Shown here: in pieces, positions 9,190 through 17,819 of the stretch
Layout: each line of letters begins with the position of its first letter
Numbering within the stretch: the stretch's first letter is position 1
Assembly: GCF_051027545.1 (NCBI RefSeq)
Contig: NZ_CP194902.1
Location: 4,898,001 to 4,962,000, forward strand
Length of the DNA: 64,000 nucleotides
Reading direction: 5' to 3'
Source: Methylocaldum sp002005105
GTDB lineage: Bacteria; Pseudomonadota; Gammaproteobacteria; Methylococcales; Methylococcaceae
Made by a program: the position numbers and the translations under genes
Notes under the pieces: generated by a model
Told to the model about the DNA's origin: nothing
The model's database searches: none
The model's input: the letters and a program-made list of their open reading frames with translations, nothing else

Positions 9190-10347
9190 TCATTGCAGGA
9201 CCACTGGTGAAGCCAAGCCGTACACTATTAGCTGGAACAATTCGTTCGATGTCGATACGCCGTCGCGGCGGGTGGTGAGCAAGGTGTGTCCAGCTGAGTC
9301 TCGGTAGATTCCCACATTGAACCCGCTCGAGGTTTGAAGCGCATAGGTGCAGTTGCCCTGATCGATGATCCGGAATTTCTCCCAGGCTAGGACTTGTGTC
9401 GCATCGGTGTGGAAGATGGTCGATGTGGTACTGATGCATGCGCCTGGAAAGCCCGGGTCGCAGTCGATATATTTTTGCACGAGTCCCCCACCACCGAGGG
9501 CGGTAACGAAGGTCACGCCATTGGAAGTCTGCAGAGCATGAGAGCCGTCGCTTTGTCGGATGAATTTAAATCTCGACTCCGGTTCTGCCCGTCCGACTAT
9601 TATTATGTCCCCTTGCGATGACCGGCCTCCTGGCAACTCGGCGGACAGAAATGTGCCGTCCGCGGTCAGAATGCCATACTCGAATCCCGATCCCACGTCG
9701 CCGCACTTGACGATCCGAAATTTTTCCCAATTTTGGATCTGCGTCGCATCGGTATGAAAGGCATCTGCGGATTTGCCGCCGGCCCCGACTGCCGTGACAT
9801 AAAACCCCTTTATCGTATTGATCGCATAATAACTCGGCGCGAAGTTGCCGACGCTCAGGTCGAGCAGCCGAAACCGCTCCCAGTCTAGGGCTTGCGTCGC
9901 GTCGGTATGAAAAGCGCCACCCGTCAAGCCCCCTCCGTTCAGCGCAGTCAAATAATAGCCGCGGGACGTCTGAATGCTCTTGTCATGAGGCGTGTCGGGG
10001 TAAGTCACGGCAAACGTGAACTTTTCCCAGGGCCCGGCTGTCGTCGGGGTCGTCAGGAGGACAGGTTCGGCTATTCTTCCTCCCCCATCGAGCGCGGTCA
10101 CATAAAAGCCTTTGTAAGTCCGCAGCGCGAATTCGCCCGGCCACGGCAATAAGGCAGTGAGACTCTGCATTGGGGCAATCCCGCCCTCCTGGACTTCACC
10201 AGAGGCCGGCTGGCCTTGACCCTGTTCGACAACGCTAGACGACGTTAGAGGATCGGATGGCGATGCTGACGCATCCGCGGCGTGGCCCGCCAGGCTCATG
10301 AGAAAACAAGCGATGGGCCAGAGTGATGGCAATCGATGTGTTCGCAT
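9190..10347 (-). CDS. Secreted beta-trefoil (fascin-like) repeat protein
   Basis: A 385-residue protein. The ATG at 10347 is chosen because GAGAGGTG lies just upstream and it opens a signal peptide (LWPIACFLMSLAGHAADA). After a Ser/Gln-rich linker come about seven repeats of roughly 45 residues with the pattern G-F/Y-Y-V-T-A-L-x-G-G-G, then HTDAT-x-x-x-x-WE-K/R-F. This is the fascin-like beta-trefoil signature, with each Trp-Glu-Lys-Phe in a core strand. Such domains bind sugars or actin-like ligands in known families. Bacterial secreted members are mostly uncharacterised, so carbohydrate binding is inference. It stands alone between repeats. Confidence 0.72.
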   Translation of the reverse strand: MRTHRLPSLWPIACFLMSLAGHAADASASPSDPLTSSSVVEQGQGQPASGEVQEGGIAPMQSLTALLPWPGEFALRTYKGFYVTALDGGGRIAEPVLLTTPTTAGPWEKFTFAVTYPDTPHDKSIQTSRGYYLTALNGGGLTGGAFHTDATQALDWERFRLLDLSVGNFAPSYYAINTIKGFYVTAVGAGGKSADAFHTDATQIQNWEKFRIVKCGDVGSGFEYGILTADGTFLSAELPGGRSSQGDIIIVGRAEPESRFKFIRQSDGSHALQTSNGVTFVTALGGGGLVQKYIDCDPGFPGACISTTSTIFHTDATQVLAWEKFRIIDQGNCTYALQTSSGFNVGIYRDSAGHTLLTTRRDGVSTSNELFQLIVYGLASPVVLQ

Positions 10348-10507
10348 GCTACACCTCTCAGATTGCTCCCCTAAAGAACAGGACATTCAGGAAGCGGCTT
10401 CGCCATTGCGAATTTGATGTAAGAATCGGGCTTGCTGTAGTGACAGACTAACGCAGGTGCTGCGGACGAATCATTGATATATTTAGATGCCGAGGATGAA
10501 AGCCAGC

Positions 10508-10589
10508 GTAGCCCGGATGGAGCTTTACGGAATCCGGGACGAGTGGTGCATCGAGTCTCCCGGATTCCACTGCGCTCCATCCGGGCTAC
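10508..10589. repeat. Dispersed palindrome (GTAGCCCGGATGGAG ... CCGGGCTAC), copy 1
   Basis: The inverted ends GTAGCCCGGATGGAG and CTCCATCCGGGCTAC pair, with an inner pair GGAATCCGGGA / TCCCGGATTCC. A second copy lies at 18157-18238. No coding function is seen. Confidence 0.8.
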
Positions 10590-10841
10590 TTGGTAATGCA
10601 TCGGAGCGGGATAAACAAATTGCAGGCAAAGCCACAGAAGCCCTGCAACGAATTGCCAAAGGGAGCGAATTTAACGCCCGGAGGGTTGCGAATTTTGGCG
10701 TCAAAATCGATAACCCAAAGCCAAAAGACGACGCACGACAATCCCATCAACTCGGACGGTAAAAAGCGCCGCTCCTTCGTTGCGCCACTTTTTGCTGCCG
10801 GTTATGAGCGGCGTTATGCATCGCAGTTCACAAGAGGCAAC

Positions 10842-11432
10842 ATGAAACGTAACGGCATTCTGTTCAGCTTTTTCGTCGGGCTCATGATTTCTGGTTGCGC
10901 CAGCACGACCATGCAAACCTATCACGCAGGCGGGGACAAAGCAGTTTGCGGTAAACGGGGAGTCTCGCTCGGCCACGTTGCCATTTTGCCGGAAATGGCA
11001 TGGCGGAATGATCAAAAGGAGCCTGAGAAACGTGAACAAATGGCATTGGAAGAGATTGAGAGGGCGTTCCGGGAAATTCCCTGTGGAAGTATTGCAGCTC
11101 CTGGCGGCATCAGGCAGGTTTCAGACTGGTCCGGCAGGCCGGAGTCGGAGTTGTTGTCGAAGTTTTCCGAGGAAGGCGTTGATACCGTCATTTTGGTGCG
11201 CATCGAAGAGTTGACCCCGCGGATATTTGTTACGTACTCACTTCCGTTCTTGTGGGCTGGTTCGAGCGAAGCGGACTTTCGCATCAGGACTCTCTCTGTA
11301 CAATCGGGATCTGTACTTGCGGATATGCGCGTTAAACGATCTACCGGAGGGCCTTTCAATCTCAGGCCCGCTGAGTGGGCCGGAACTGAACTCAATGCCG
11401 CACTGAGGGCAATTATCGAGGAGAAAAAATAG
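10842..11432 (+). CDS. Cassette-borne lipoprotein of unknown function
   Basis: A 196-residue protein. The ATG at 10842 follows AAGAGG and gives a signal peptide with lipobox LMISGCAS (Cys near residue 20), so it should be a lipid-anchored envelope protein. The rest has no motif I recognise. It looks like a compact alpha/beta domain with a mid segment VDTVILVRIEEL, and two Cys (KAVCGKRG, REIPCGS) that could form a disulfide. Its stop is separated from the next start by a single base and the ribosome site of the next gene (GGAG) lies inside its end. The two genes therefore look translationally coupled within one cassette. Confidence 0.8.
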   Translation: MKRNGILFSFFVGLMISGCASTTMQTYHAGGDKAVCGKRGVSLGHVAILPEMAWRNDQKEPEKREQMALEEIERAFREIPCGSIAAPGGIRQVSDWSGRPESELLSKFSEEGVDTVILVRIEELTPRIFVTYSLPFLWAGSSEADFRIRTLSVQSGSVLADMRVKRSTGGPFNLRPAEWAGTELNAALRAIIEEKK

Positions 11433-11433
11433 A

Positions 11434-12009
11434 GTGCCGCGACAGATCTTGAAACCATCGCTGATCGTCTGTTTGCTAGCAAGTCCTGCTATCGCATGGG
11501 CGATGTTCAAGCCGATACGGGTCTTGGCGCCCGAATGGGCCGGCGATATCTCTTGTGTCAGCTCCAGGATCTGTATCGATAATGCATTGCGGTATCGGGA
11601 AGCATCCGAATTGTACGAGGGAGCTCTACGTTTCGTCGCCTCGGCTGTTGGTCCATTTCAACACAATCCACGCGTTGTATTCTGTTCTACGGAGGATTGC
11701 TTCCGGTCTTTTGGGTTCATAAAGGCTTCCGCAAGCACCGTCGGGAACTTTGGAATAGTCATCAGTCCGAGAGGTTGGACACCATATTACGTGCGCCATG
11801 AGATGGTCCACCACCTTCAGGCAGAGCAGCTTGGTGCTCTCACACTATGGCTTGGCCCGGAATGGTTCATCGAAGGCATGGCGTACTCCCTCAGCAAAGA
11901 TCCACGCCGGCCGCTTTCGGAACCCTGGCAGCAACATCGGGCCGAGTTTGAGGGTTGGTATCAGAAGGTGGGGAAGGAACGTTTGTGGGAGGAGGCGCGA
12001 AAGCTATGA
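11434..12009 (+). CDS. Cassette-borne secreted gluzincin-like metallopeptidase
   Basis: A 191-residue protein starting at GTG, with GAGGAG 10-15 bp upstream. The N-terminal segment (SLIVCLLASPAIAWA) is a signal peptide. VRHEMVHHLQAEQ carries an HExxH motif (H122, E123, H126), and 20 residues later WFIEGMAYSL supplies a likely third zinc ligand (E147), the gluzincin arrangement of short basic secreted proteases. Two Cys pairs before it suggest disulfides. It ends a few bp before the attC R'' core, as cassette genes usually do. The substrate is unknown; coupling to the lipoprotein upstream suggests they act together in the envelope. Confidence 0.75.
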   Translation: MPRQILKPSLIVCLLASPAIAWAMFKPIRVLAPEWAGDISCVSSRICIDNALRYREASELYEGALRFVASAVGPFQHNPRVVFCSTEDCFRSFGFIKASASTVGNFGIVISPRGWTPYYVRHEMVHHLQAEQLGALTLWLGPEWFIEGMAYSLSKDPRRPLSEPWQQHRAEFEGWYQKVGKERLWEEARKL

Positions 12010-12013
12010 ACCC

Positions 12014-12082
12014 GCATAACACGTCGGTCAACCGGACCCTCCGCCGCGATGCGACTCCGCGCCGGTTACCTCCACGTTAAGC
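12014..12082 (+). other. attC recombination site
   Basis: Cores are R'' GCATAAC (12014-12020) and R' GTTAAGC (12076-12082). Inner arms are L'' GGTCAACCGG and L' CCGGTTACC, which pair except for one extra C in L'', the extrahelical base typical of attC. Five-base unpaired spacers (ACGTC, TCCAC) separate cores and arms. The variable terminal loop is about 26 bases. Total length is 69 bp, within the usual range. Confidence 0.82.
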
Positions 12083-12091
12083 CTTAACCCC

Positions 12092-12124
12092 ATGAAAATC
12101 CTGTCGAAGATCTATCGGATCTGA
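12092..12124 (+). pseudogene. Truncated start of a following cassette gene
   Basis: An ATG nine bases after the attC opens an 11-codon frame (MKILSKIYRI, then TGA). Position and spacing are what a next cassette gene would have, but nothing continues it. From here to 12340 I see no gene, only a copy of the diverged dispersed repeat near 12153-12200. Confidence 0.3.
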
Positions 12125-12340
12125 CTCAAGCAGCCATTCGAGAACGGCAGACATTCGTTAGGTCGAATGGCCGCTCAGGCCGAAAACCGGCTGCCGTGGC
12201 CACCCTGCTCGATTCCGCTTTCTTGCCCTTGTGAATCTCGCCCCTTCCCCCGAGTGCGAGCGGCCCATGCGTAATCGTTATCGATTTTGAGGGTTGCTCG
12301 TCGGGCGGCCGTCAATGCAAGACCAGCATACCGAATTCAG

Positions 12341-12874
12341 CTATCGGCCCTCGCACGATATGGGTTGCAGTTGCGTATCCAGCGGAGCCTGAGAGATAGG
12401 CGCATCAATTTGCCCGTTACTGAAGGGGGTGAATATCTGATAACCGGTTATTGGCCCAGCAAGGGTTTTGGGGTCAAGCCTGAGCGCATAATCAAAACTG
12501 AACACGCCATTTTTGCTGATATCCTCCCTGTTGCCATAGCTGGTCCCCACCAAGCTGATCTGAAGTTGGTCGCCGCCAGGTAGCTGATCGTTGGGCGGGG
12601 CAATCGTGGCCGAGCCCGTCAATTGGTTGGCATACTGAATCGGGGGGTTGGTGGCCTTGAACCCCAGCTCCAGCGCATCGACATGGACAATTTGACCGGG
12701 TTTATCACTGAGCGCCTGTTGCATTTTGATTTTCAGCGTTCTATCCCAACCACCGGGTATGACATCGCCGATTTGAAAGCAGCGAGTGTCGGCTGAAACG
12801 ATAGTTCGCGCTTCAACCTGACTCGACAGTACAGCAAGAATGGATAGTGAAGTTGCGGTGAGTAGGTTTTTCAT
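12341..12874 (-). CDS. Secreted protein of unknown function
   Basis: A 177-residue protein. The ATG at 12874 has GGAG at a good distance and opens a clear signal peptide (LLTATSLSILAVLSSQVEA). The mature part has two Cys far apart (DTRCFQIGD and QPISCEGR), possibly one disulfide tying the ends, and is beta-rich (ALELGFKAT, ATIAPPND, FSFDYALRLD). It has no motif I recognise. It begins about 50 bp from a copy of the 150-bp hairpin element, as does the unrelated secreted protein at 36.1 kb. Confidence 0.7.
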   Translation of the reverse strand: MKNLLTATSLSILAVLSSQVEARTIVSADTRCFQIGDVIPGGWDRTLKIKMQQALSDKPGQIVHVDALELGFKATNPPIQYANQLTGSATIAPPNDQLPGGDQLQISLVGTSYGNREDISKNGVFSFDYALRLDPKTLAGPITGYQIFTPFSNGQIDAPISQAPLDTQLQPISCEGR

Positions 12875-12924
12875 AAGGAACTCCATGAGTTTCTAAAGGG
12901 ACTACCATGTACCGAGACCGAGCA

Positions 12925-13075
12925 TTATTAACCCGGCCTATAAATATAGGCCGGGTTAATCCGGGGCAGGGATGCTCCGGCGCGGCGACAAGCCGCGTGA
13001 GCCCAGGCCGGGCGTGTACCGGCCTGGGCGGCGGCCCGTAAATACCAGGAGGGTATTTACGGGCCTGATTAATAA
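12925..13075 (+). repeat. 150-bp multi-hairpin element, copy A
   Basis: It begins with a nearly perfect palindrome whose two 16-base arms (ATTAACCCGGCCTATA and its complement) flank AA. Further stems follow: GCGGC/GCCGC, CCCAGGCCGG/CCGGCCTGGG and CCCGTAAATACC/GGTATTTACGGG. The outer ends TTATTAAC and GATTAATAA are inverted. It lies in front of the secreted gene at 12874 (minus). Between here and 13519 no gene is convincing. Confidence 0.85.
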
Positions 13076-13518
13076 CTGAACAACTGCGGCTCACCGAGCA
13101 GTAGCCGCCCATATGAATTACTCTCCTTCTGAATCGCTCACTGCGGGCTTTCACACATCACCCGTTTAATTCGACGATAGCGGCACGAATAAATTCAGCC
13201 TCCATGTTTTCTTAAATCGTGGAGATCATAGGGTTCGTAGGCCATTGGAGGGTCGGTCACGTAGTCATTTCTCTGCTGGCCCCCTCCGCTCCACTATCGT
13301 ATGCAGACCTTGGATACACGGTGCCACAGTCCCCATCGGGTACGGAATGGCCTTTCGGCGAAACTGAAAGCCAACATATACCCGAATGCCAGCTGACAGA
13401 CCGCACCACTGGCAGTAGCCGGCCAATTGGAGCCTGTTAGGCTGATCCCGATATCTGTTCAGTATTCGGCCATACCCGCCGTTCGTCGTTATTCAACAAT
13501 ATCGTTCGAACGGCTGCT

Positions 13519-13629
13519 TTATGGAGTGTCTTCGAACTGGCGATCGATCCGGTCGACTGCCTTTGCGGTAAGACCGTAGAGGACCGTGCGGTCTTCGAGA
13601 ATCTCGATATGAAGGTCTTCCAGCCCGTA
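13519..13629 (-). pseudogene. C-terminal gene fragment, family not recognised
   Basis: The minus strand encodes GLEDLHIEILEDRTVLYGL followed by TAKAVDRIDRQFEDTP and a TAA stop. Composition and ending look like a genuine protein C terminus. A TGA lies two codons upstream and no start fits, so it is probably the tail of a lost gene just downstream of the ABC permease. Confidence 0.3.
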
Positions 13630-13650
13630 TCAGGTCCCGAACCGATGCTC

Positions 13651-14904
13651 CTAATGAAACATGACCACCCGCCATGCCGCCAGCCAAAACGCCGCTGCGG
13701 TGACCAACTTGGGCCAGAACCGCGTTGCGTCGATAGTCGAGTAAAGAGCGAGCGTCACGGCGACTGCCGTGCTTCCCAAGGGTAGTATCAGGAAGGCGTA
13801 GGAACCTGCGAGCGGGTAAAGCTTGGCGACAGGCAGGAACGCGAGCAGACAGAACGCCGCTACCAATACCAGCAGGTCGGCCACGAACGTGGCGGCTGTT
13901 CCTATCCCCAACGATGCCAGCAGGGGGCGCATGGGCGCGCGCTCGGCACGCAGGGTCAACGCCAGTCCAGCCACCTGGAATATCAGCGGAACGAATCCCG
14001 CCAGCAGCAGGCCTACCGCCACCTGCGGTTGAAATCCGACAGCCTCCCAGCCGGTCCCGAACCAGCCAAGAATACCCGCATAAGCCAGCAGCGCCACTCG
14101 CGCCGGCAACTGGCTCCATTGCATCAATGCCAGCGCGTCCATGGCCGCAAGGTTTACCACAGGGTGTAGATGCTGGCCGATTCTGCTTCCGATCCGCCAA
14201 GATCCGGTCTTCATCACTCCCGTCAGGCGCCTGCGCAAGCGGAAGGCCGCGATCGGTCCCCCCGTGAGCAGGACAAAGGCAAATTCGCGTGCCCCGTCGA
14301 CGCACAAAGCCAGCATGGCGATCAGCGCACTTGCAGCGACTAGCAATGCGGCCCACGATCCACGCAGTACGAGTTGCTGCACGATGGGCCATTGGGTACC
14401 GAGGGCCAAGGCCAGCAGTCCATGCTCCAGACCGCCACTGCGGGCGGGTCCGAGCAGAGTGATCCCGTAGGCGACGAAGGGCAATAGCAGGGGGAGATCG
14501 GCAATTAGCAGCAGCGTCAGGTCGAGCCCGGTCTCGAAGCGAGACAGCCCAGGCAGCGTGCGCAGATATCGCCAGGGCGCGCCTCCTCGCAAGGCATCGG
14601 CTTGCACGGCCGCCCAGGCGATGGCCAGCAGTGACAGGGTCAGCCAGGCGGTCAGCGCGTAAGCCGGACTGCCGCCTTCCACAATCTTGCGTACCGGCAT
14701 CCCGACGGCGTCGATTTGTGCGGCAAGTGGCGTGGCGGCTGGCGAAACGACTAAAAGTGCGAAGAGCACAGATTGCCAGCGGCGGAGCAAAAGCTTCAGG
14801 GTCGCGTCGGCGTAATGGCGCAAGCGCCAGCCGAGCAGGCGGAAAAACAGGCGCGATCGGGACACTTCCAACGGTGGATGGCGAGACACGTGACAGCCTC
14901 TCAA
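13651..14904 (-). CDS. ABC exporter membrane subunit (hydrophobic, unassigned family)
   Basis: A 417-residue protein with about ten hydrophobic segments (SVLFALLVVSPAATPLA near 45, LLLIADLPLLLPFVAYG near 130, LLVLVAAFCLLAFLPVA near 345). Its start overlaps the stop of the ATPase gene by ATGA (14901-14904), which ties the two into one exporter. No solute-binding protein is present, arguing for export or for an ABC-2-like role. I cannot assign a substrate. The N terminus (MRGCHVSRHPPLEVSRSR) contains other possible starts, but the overlap supports this one. Confidence 0.75.
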   Translation of the reverse strand: MRGCHVSRHPPLEVSRSRLFFRLLGWRLRHYADATLKLLLRRWQSVLFALLVVSPAATPLAAQIDAVGMPVRKIVEGGSPAYALTAWLTLSLLAIAWAAVQADALRGGAPWRYLRTLPGLSRFETGLDLTLLLIADLPLLLPFVAYGITLLGPARSGGLEHGLLALALGTQWPIVQQLVLRGSWAALLVAASALIAMLALCVDGAREFAFVLLTGGPIAAFRLRRRLTGVMKTGSWRIGSRIGQHLHPVVNLAAMDALALMQWSQLPARVALLAYAGILGWFGTGWEAVGFQPQVAVGLLLAGFVPLIFQVAGLALTLRAERAPMRPLLASLGIGTAATFVADLLVLVAAFCLLAFLPVAKLYPLAGSYAFLILPLGSTAVAVTLALYSTIDATRFWPKLVTAAAFWLAAWRVVMFH

Positions 14905-15551
14905 GTCAATGTCACGGTGTTTTCAGGCCGTATGCCGAAGGCCGCATGCCGCGAGGTCTCGTGGCAAGACATCAGGATCAGCCGCGTCTTGGCCAGGCGC
15001 CGGAGCGTCGCCTGCAAGGCCGCAAGCGAGGCGGCGTCGAGCGCGTTGCTCGGCTCGTCCAAGATGAGGACATCCGCCTCCGCGGCGACAGTGCCAAGCA
15101 ACAGAAACTTCCTTGCCGTACCCAACGACATGTGGCCGAAGTTCGTCTTCAAATACGCGTGTAGCCGAAACGATTCGGTCAGCTGATCCAAGGTCTCGGT
15201 ATCCCAGCCGCCCCGAACAGAACCGACGAAGGCCAGCCACTCCTCACCAGTCAGAAAGGGGAAGACCGGACAATCCGCCGGGCAATAAGCCAAGCAACGG
15301 AGGGCGCGGGCCGGTCGGGCCTTAAGGCTCACGCCGCGGATCCAAACTTCACCGGCATCGGGAACCAGGGCGCCCGCGAGCATGCCGAGGAGAGTCGATT
15401 TACCCACGCCGTTCGCACCCGCGATCAGATGGACGCCCGGCTTGGGCCATTCGTACGACCAGCCGTCTATGACCGGCCGACCGGAGTATCGCTTGGAGAG
15501 TTCGACTGCTGTCAGCACGTTGTCGTATATCCTGTGAGCAAGTGGCACCAC
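14901..15551 (-). CDS. ABC transporter ATP-binding subunit
   Basis: A 216-residue ATPase with Walker A GANGVGKST (45-53), Walker B VLILDEPSNALD near 161 and the H-loop SCHE near 198. The signature motif is unusual: MSLGTARK in place of LSGGQ, so three of five positions differ. It powers the membrane subunit encoded by the overlapping downstream gene. The start given is GTG at 15551. GTG at 15518 with AGGA upstream gives a more standard length and is equally plausible. The family is sure; the substrate is unknown. Confidence 0.85.
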   Translation of the reverse strand: MVPLAHRIYDNVLTAVELSKRYSGRPVIDGWSYEWPKPGVHLIAGANGVGKSTLLGMLAGALVPDAGEVWIRGVSLKARPARALRCLAYCPADCPVFPFLTGEEWLAFVGSVRGGWDTETLDQLTESFRLHAYLKTNFGHMSLGTARKFLLLGTVAAEADVLILDEPSNALDAASLAALQATLRRLAKTRLILMSCHETSRHAAFGIRPENTVTLT

Positions 15552-16150
15552 CTATTTCGCAGCGACCGGAGGCGATGTCGCCGGTAGTATGCTGGCGAAA
15601 GGATAAAAGATGCGGAATTCAGTGCGCAATGAAGCCCAGATAGCACAGACTAAATTGAGGCATGGACAGGTATGTAACAGTGTGGCGGCGGTCGATAACT
15701 TGACTTGCTTGCGACAGTCCGCTTCGGTCACGGACTACTCCCCCGCCTCTGAAGAAAGCAGCATTCCTGAACGGCGGATTTTGGTCAGACCGGATGACCG
15801 GAACGGCCGAAAACTGGTCCTCGTGAGCACCGAGAGTGAATAACCCAAACGGGCATACAACGGAAGATCGACAGGTTCCGATGATACTCGGCGAAAAAAC
15901 GGTTGCCGTTACCTTGATCGCCGGATCGGATACCGCAGGCGGGCTTGCGATTTGACCCTGTTCAGGTGCACCTAACGTGGTCCCGGTAGAACGAATTCAG
16001 TAGGTCCCAAAACCCTTCGACTCCGCTCAGGACAGGCCCTTCGACGGGGCTCAGCGCGAACGGCTTACCGGGATAGGCTCTGCCAAAAGACCGGAAAGCG
16101 GGCGCGAGAAGGAATGCTTGACCATTTTCCGAGAATCGTCCTCATTAGCA
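15552..16150. other. Intergenic region with no convincing gene
   Basis: One open frame (15610-15843, plus) has no clear ribosome site or recognisable motif. The stretch contains a copy of the diverged dispersed repeat (about 15775-15815) and an imperfect inverted repeat CCCTTCGACTCCGCTCAGGACAGG near 16013-16060. Confidence 0.5.
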
Positions 16151-17023
16151 TCATGCGGACCGCGCCATCATGGCCGGCGGGTCTGCCCGGCGCTCATGCC
16201 GAACCGATTTCAGCTTCCGATACTCGGCCTCGATGTAATGCCGCCCGTAGCGGCGTTCCAGCCGGCGCATGACGAAATGGCTGCGGGCCATGCTCTGAAA
16301 ATGCCGGACGAACAAGTCGTTGATGAAGGCGCCGCCGACCGCGCCGGCGAAGGGCAGCATTTCCGCGGCGGCTTTCTCCGACAGTATCAGTCCGAAACGC
16401 TCGGATACGATGACTATCATGCGGCTGATGGCCGGCGCTCCGTTCCGGCTCAAGCCCTGTTCGGCGATGTGGCGTGACGCCTGTTTGACGGCGGCTTCGA
16501 GAGCCAGGCGCAAACCGTAATAACCGGTATCGGCGGCATCATCGGCCTTCGAGCGTCCCCCCAGAGCGAAAACTTCGAGACAGGCCAGACGGGTTTCCGG
16601 CCGGTTCAAATCCTCGCCTTCGCTGCGGGCGATTTCGGCGATGGCCGCGAGCATGATCAACGTGGTGAGCGGCAGTTCCACCAGCAATGCGGAACCGCCG
16701 AACAATCCGCCAATCGCGCCCGTGCTCCGCGCCATGCGACGGTAGAAGCGTTCGCTGCGAGGCTGCCCCTGCCCGAGGCGGGTGACCGCGGCTTCCAGAA
16801 GCCGGCCGATGCCCGCCTGCAAGTGTCCGGAGAAGCGACGATGCCAGCGCGGCGGTATCAGCTTGAGCCCCTTGTCGACGGGAGTGCCGACGGCGTGGGC
16901 CAGATGGGCGGCAAAGCTGGGATATTCGAGCTGGCGGAAAGCGTCTCGCAGTCGGCGACGGTCCTCATCCGCCAGTTCGATGACGCCCGCTCCGGGCGAA
17001 GATGAGTCGTGTTCAAGCTTCAT
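16151..17023 (-). CDS. EcsC family protein
   Basis: A 290-residue protein starting at the ATG at 17023 with AGGTGA 7 bp upstream. The central part (GGLFGGSALLVELPLTTLIM near 120, then LACLEVFALGG, and later MLPFAGAVGGAFINDL) matches the EcsC domain, a membrane-associated alpha-helical family first named from the Bacillus ecs locus and of unknown biochemical role. Two Gly-rich hydrophobic stretches suggest membrane insertion. The C-terminal FxxxARxHFxxRRLERRYG is also typical of the family. It stands alone here. Confidence 0.8.
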   Translation of the reverse strand: MKLEHDSSSPGAGVIELADEDRRRLRDAFRQLEYPSFAAHLAHAVGTPVDKGLKLIPPRWHRRFSGHLQAGIGRLLEAAVTRLGQGQPRSERFYRRMARSTGAIGGLFGGSALLVELPLTTLIMLAAIAEIARSEGEDLNRPETRLACLEVFALGGRSKADDAADTGYYGLRLALEAAVKQASRHIAEQGLSRNGAPAISRMIVIVSERFGLILSEKAAAEMLPFAGAVGGAFINDLFVRHFQSMARSHFVMRRLERRYGRHYIEAEYRKLKSVRHERRADPPAMMARSA

Positions 17024-17046
17024 TGTCGTGTCACCTAGAAGTTCTT

Positions 17047-17260
17047 GAAAATACCTACCGGCGGTTTCGGCTGCGGCTCGCCCGGCTTGCGCATCCTTGT
17101 TTCGCCGTCGATGAGTTCGAAGCCCGTGTCTCGGATATGGACGGGGTGCGGGAGATCCGGACCAATCGCCGGACTTGTTCGCTGAACGTGGTGTATGACG
17201 GCGGCGCCGAAGTCCGTGCCGGTCTGCTGCATTGGCTCGGCTCTCTACCGCCGAACGCCT
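17047..17260 (+). pseudogene. Heavy-metal-associated (HMA-like) domain fragment
   Basis: The plus strand reads RRFRLRLARLAHP, then FEARVSDMDGVREIRTNRRT, then CSLNVVYD and LLHWL. This resembles the degenerate N-terminal HMA-type domain that opens some P1B-type ATPases (P-G-R-x-R-L-R, then G-V-x-x-V-R-x-N). No metal-binding CxxC and no ATPase body follow. The frame closes at 17352. It may be the stub of a lost metal transporter, or a small free domain; confidence is modest. Confidence 0.4.
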
Positions 17261-17367
17261 TCCAGCACGGATGCGTCCGCCCAAGTCGCCCCTACTCCGC
17301 TCATCGTTTCGTCCATGGCGCTCCTCTCGCCGCCCTTGCTACTTCGTATTGATTGTTTGCTTGCTCC

Positions 17368-17610
17368 TCACGGACTACGGTCGATGATCTCGTCTTGATT
17401 TGCAGTACGGGACGACAATACCGGACGAACGTGTCGAAATCGGGCGAGTGCTGCGTTCAGCGTAGTGCACAACATTCGGAAAGTGGACGGCCGGAAATGC
17501 ACCGTGACGGGGCCGACATTGACATGGAACACGGCGCAGCTCCGGCAGTACTCGACCGAGCAGACTTCGCTCCGGGCCAAGGTTTCGGTATTACAAGCTT
17601 TTCGTTGCAC
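17368..17610 (-). CDS. Small CxxC-type protein, possibly Fur-controlled
   Basis: An 80-residue protein starting at GTG (17610), with the strong ribosome site AAGGAGAG 5 bp upstream, which decides the start. Its core is VCSVEYCRSCAVFHVNVGP followed by VTVHFRPSTF: closely spaced Cys (C-x4-C-x2-C), then H-x-x-x-G-P-x-T-x-H-F. I recall similar short proteobacterial proteins with a Cys cluster then a GP-x-T-x-H-L motif, but cannot name the family. The Cys/His set could bind a metal. It lies downstream of the other small Cys protein (17820-18059), whose gene follows a Fur box. Confidence 0.6.
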   Translation of the reverse strand: MQRKACNTETLARSEVCSVEYCRSCAVFHVNVGPVTVHFRPSTFRMLCTTLNAALARFRHVRPVLSSRTANQDEIIDRSP

Positions 17611-17819
17611 GGGTCTCTCCTTAAGTTATGGAACGCACGGGCGTTCATGTGTAAAAGCGGGCGCAAATCTCGATCTCTATCGCAATGGCCCCGGCTTTGG
17701 CCAAAGTTGGTCGTGTCCCGGACATTTGCGGGCGATCACGCTCGACCATTCCCCCAAGCCCTCACCTTCGCTCGGAACACGTCGGTCGAACGGTTTCCGA
17801 GGTCTGCCGGGACCGGCAC

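Larger units (their letters stand above)
10813..12082 (+). mobile_element. Integron-type gene cassette (two ORFs plus attC)
   Basis: A GTTATGC site at 10813-10819 and an attC at 12014-12082 bound two co-directional genes. Cassette recombination cuts G^TT, so the cassette would be 10814-12076. In the circular cassette the attC right core would be G plus TTATGC, that is GTTATGC. Its reverse complement is exactly the R'' core GCATAAC found at 12014. This end-to-end agreement between sites 1.2 kb apart is the expected signature of a cassette. The first gene starts 23 bp after the site, as is usual for cassettes. No integrase gene or second clear attC is in the window. Confidence 0.72.

Noticed and set aside
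10660..10819. Possible second attC upstream of the cassette (ATTTAAC to GTTATGC)
   Set aside because: The cores fit loosely, but I could not pair inner arms convincingly. Only the seven-base right core is used as evidence.
13493..14392. 299-codon frame on the permease strand
   Set aside because: Out-of-frame shadow of the ABC membrane subunit; repeated Arg/Gly/Ala runs without domain motifs.
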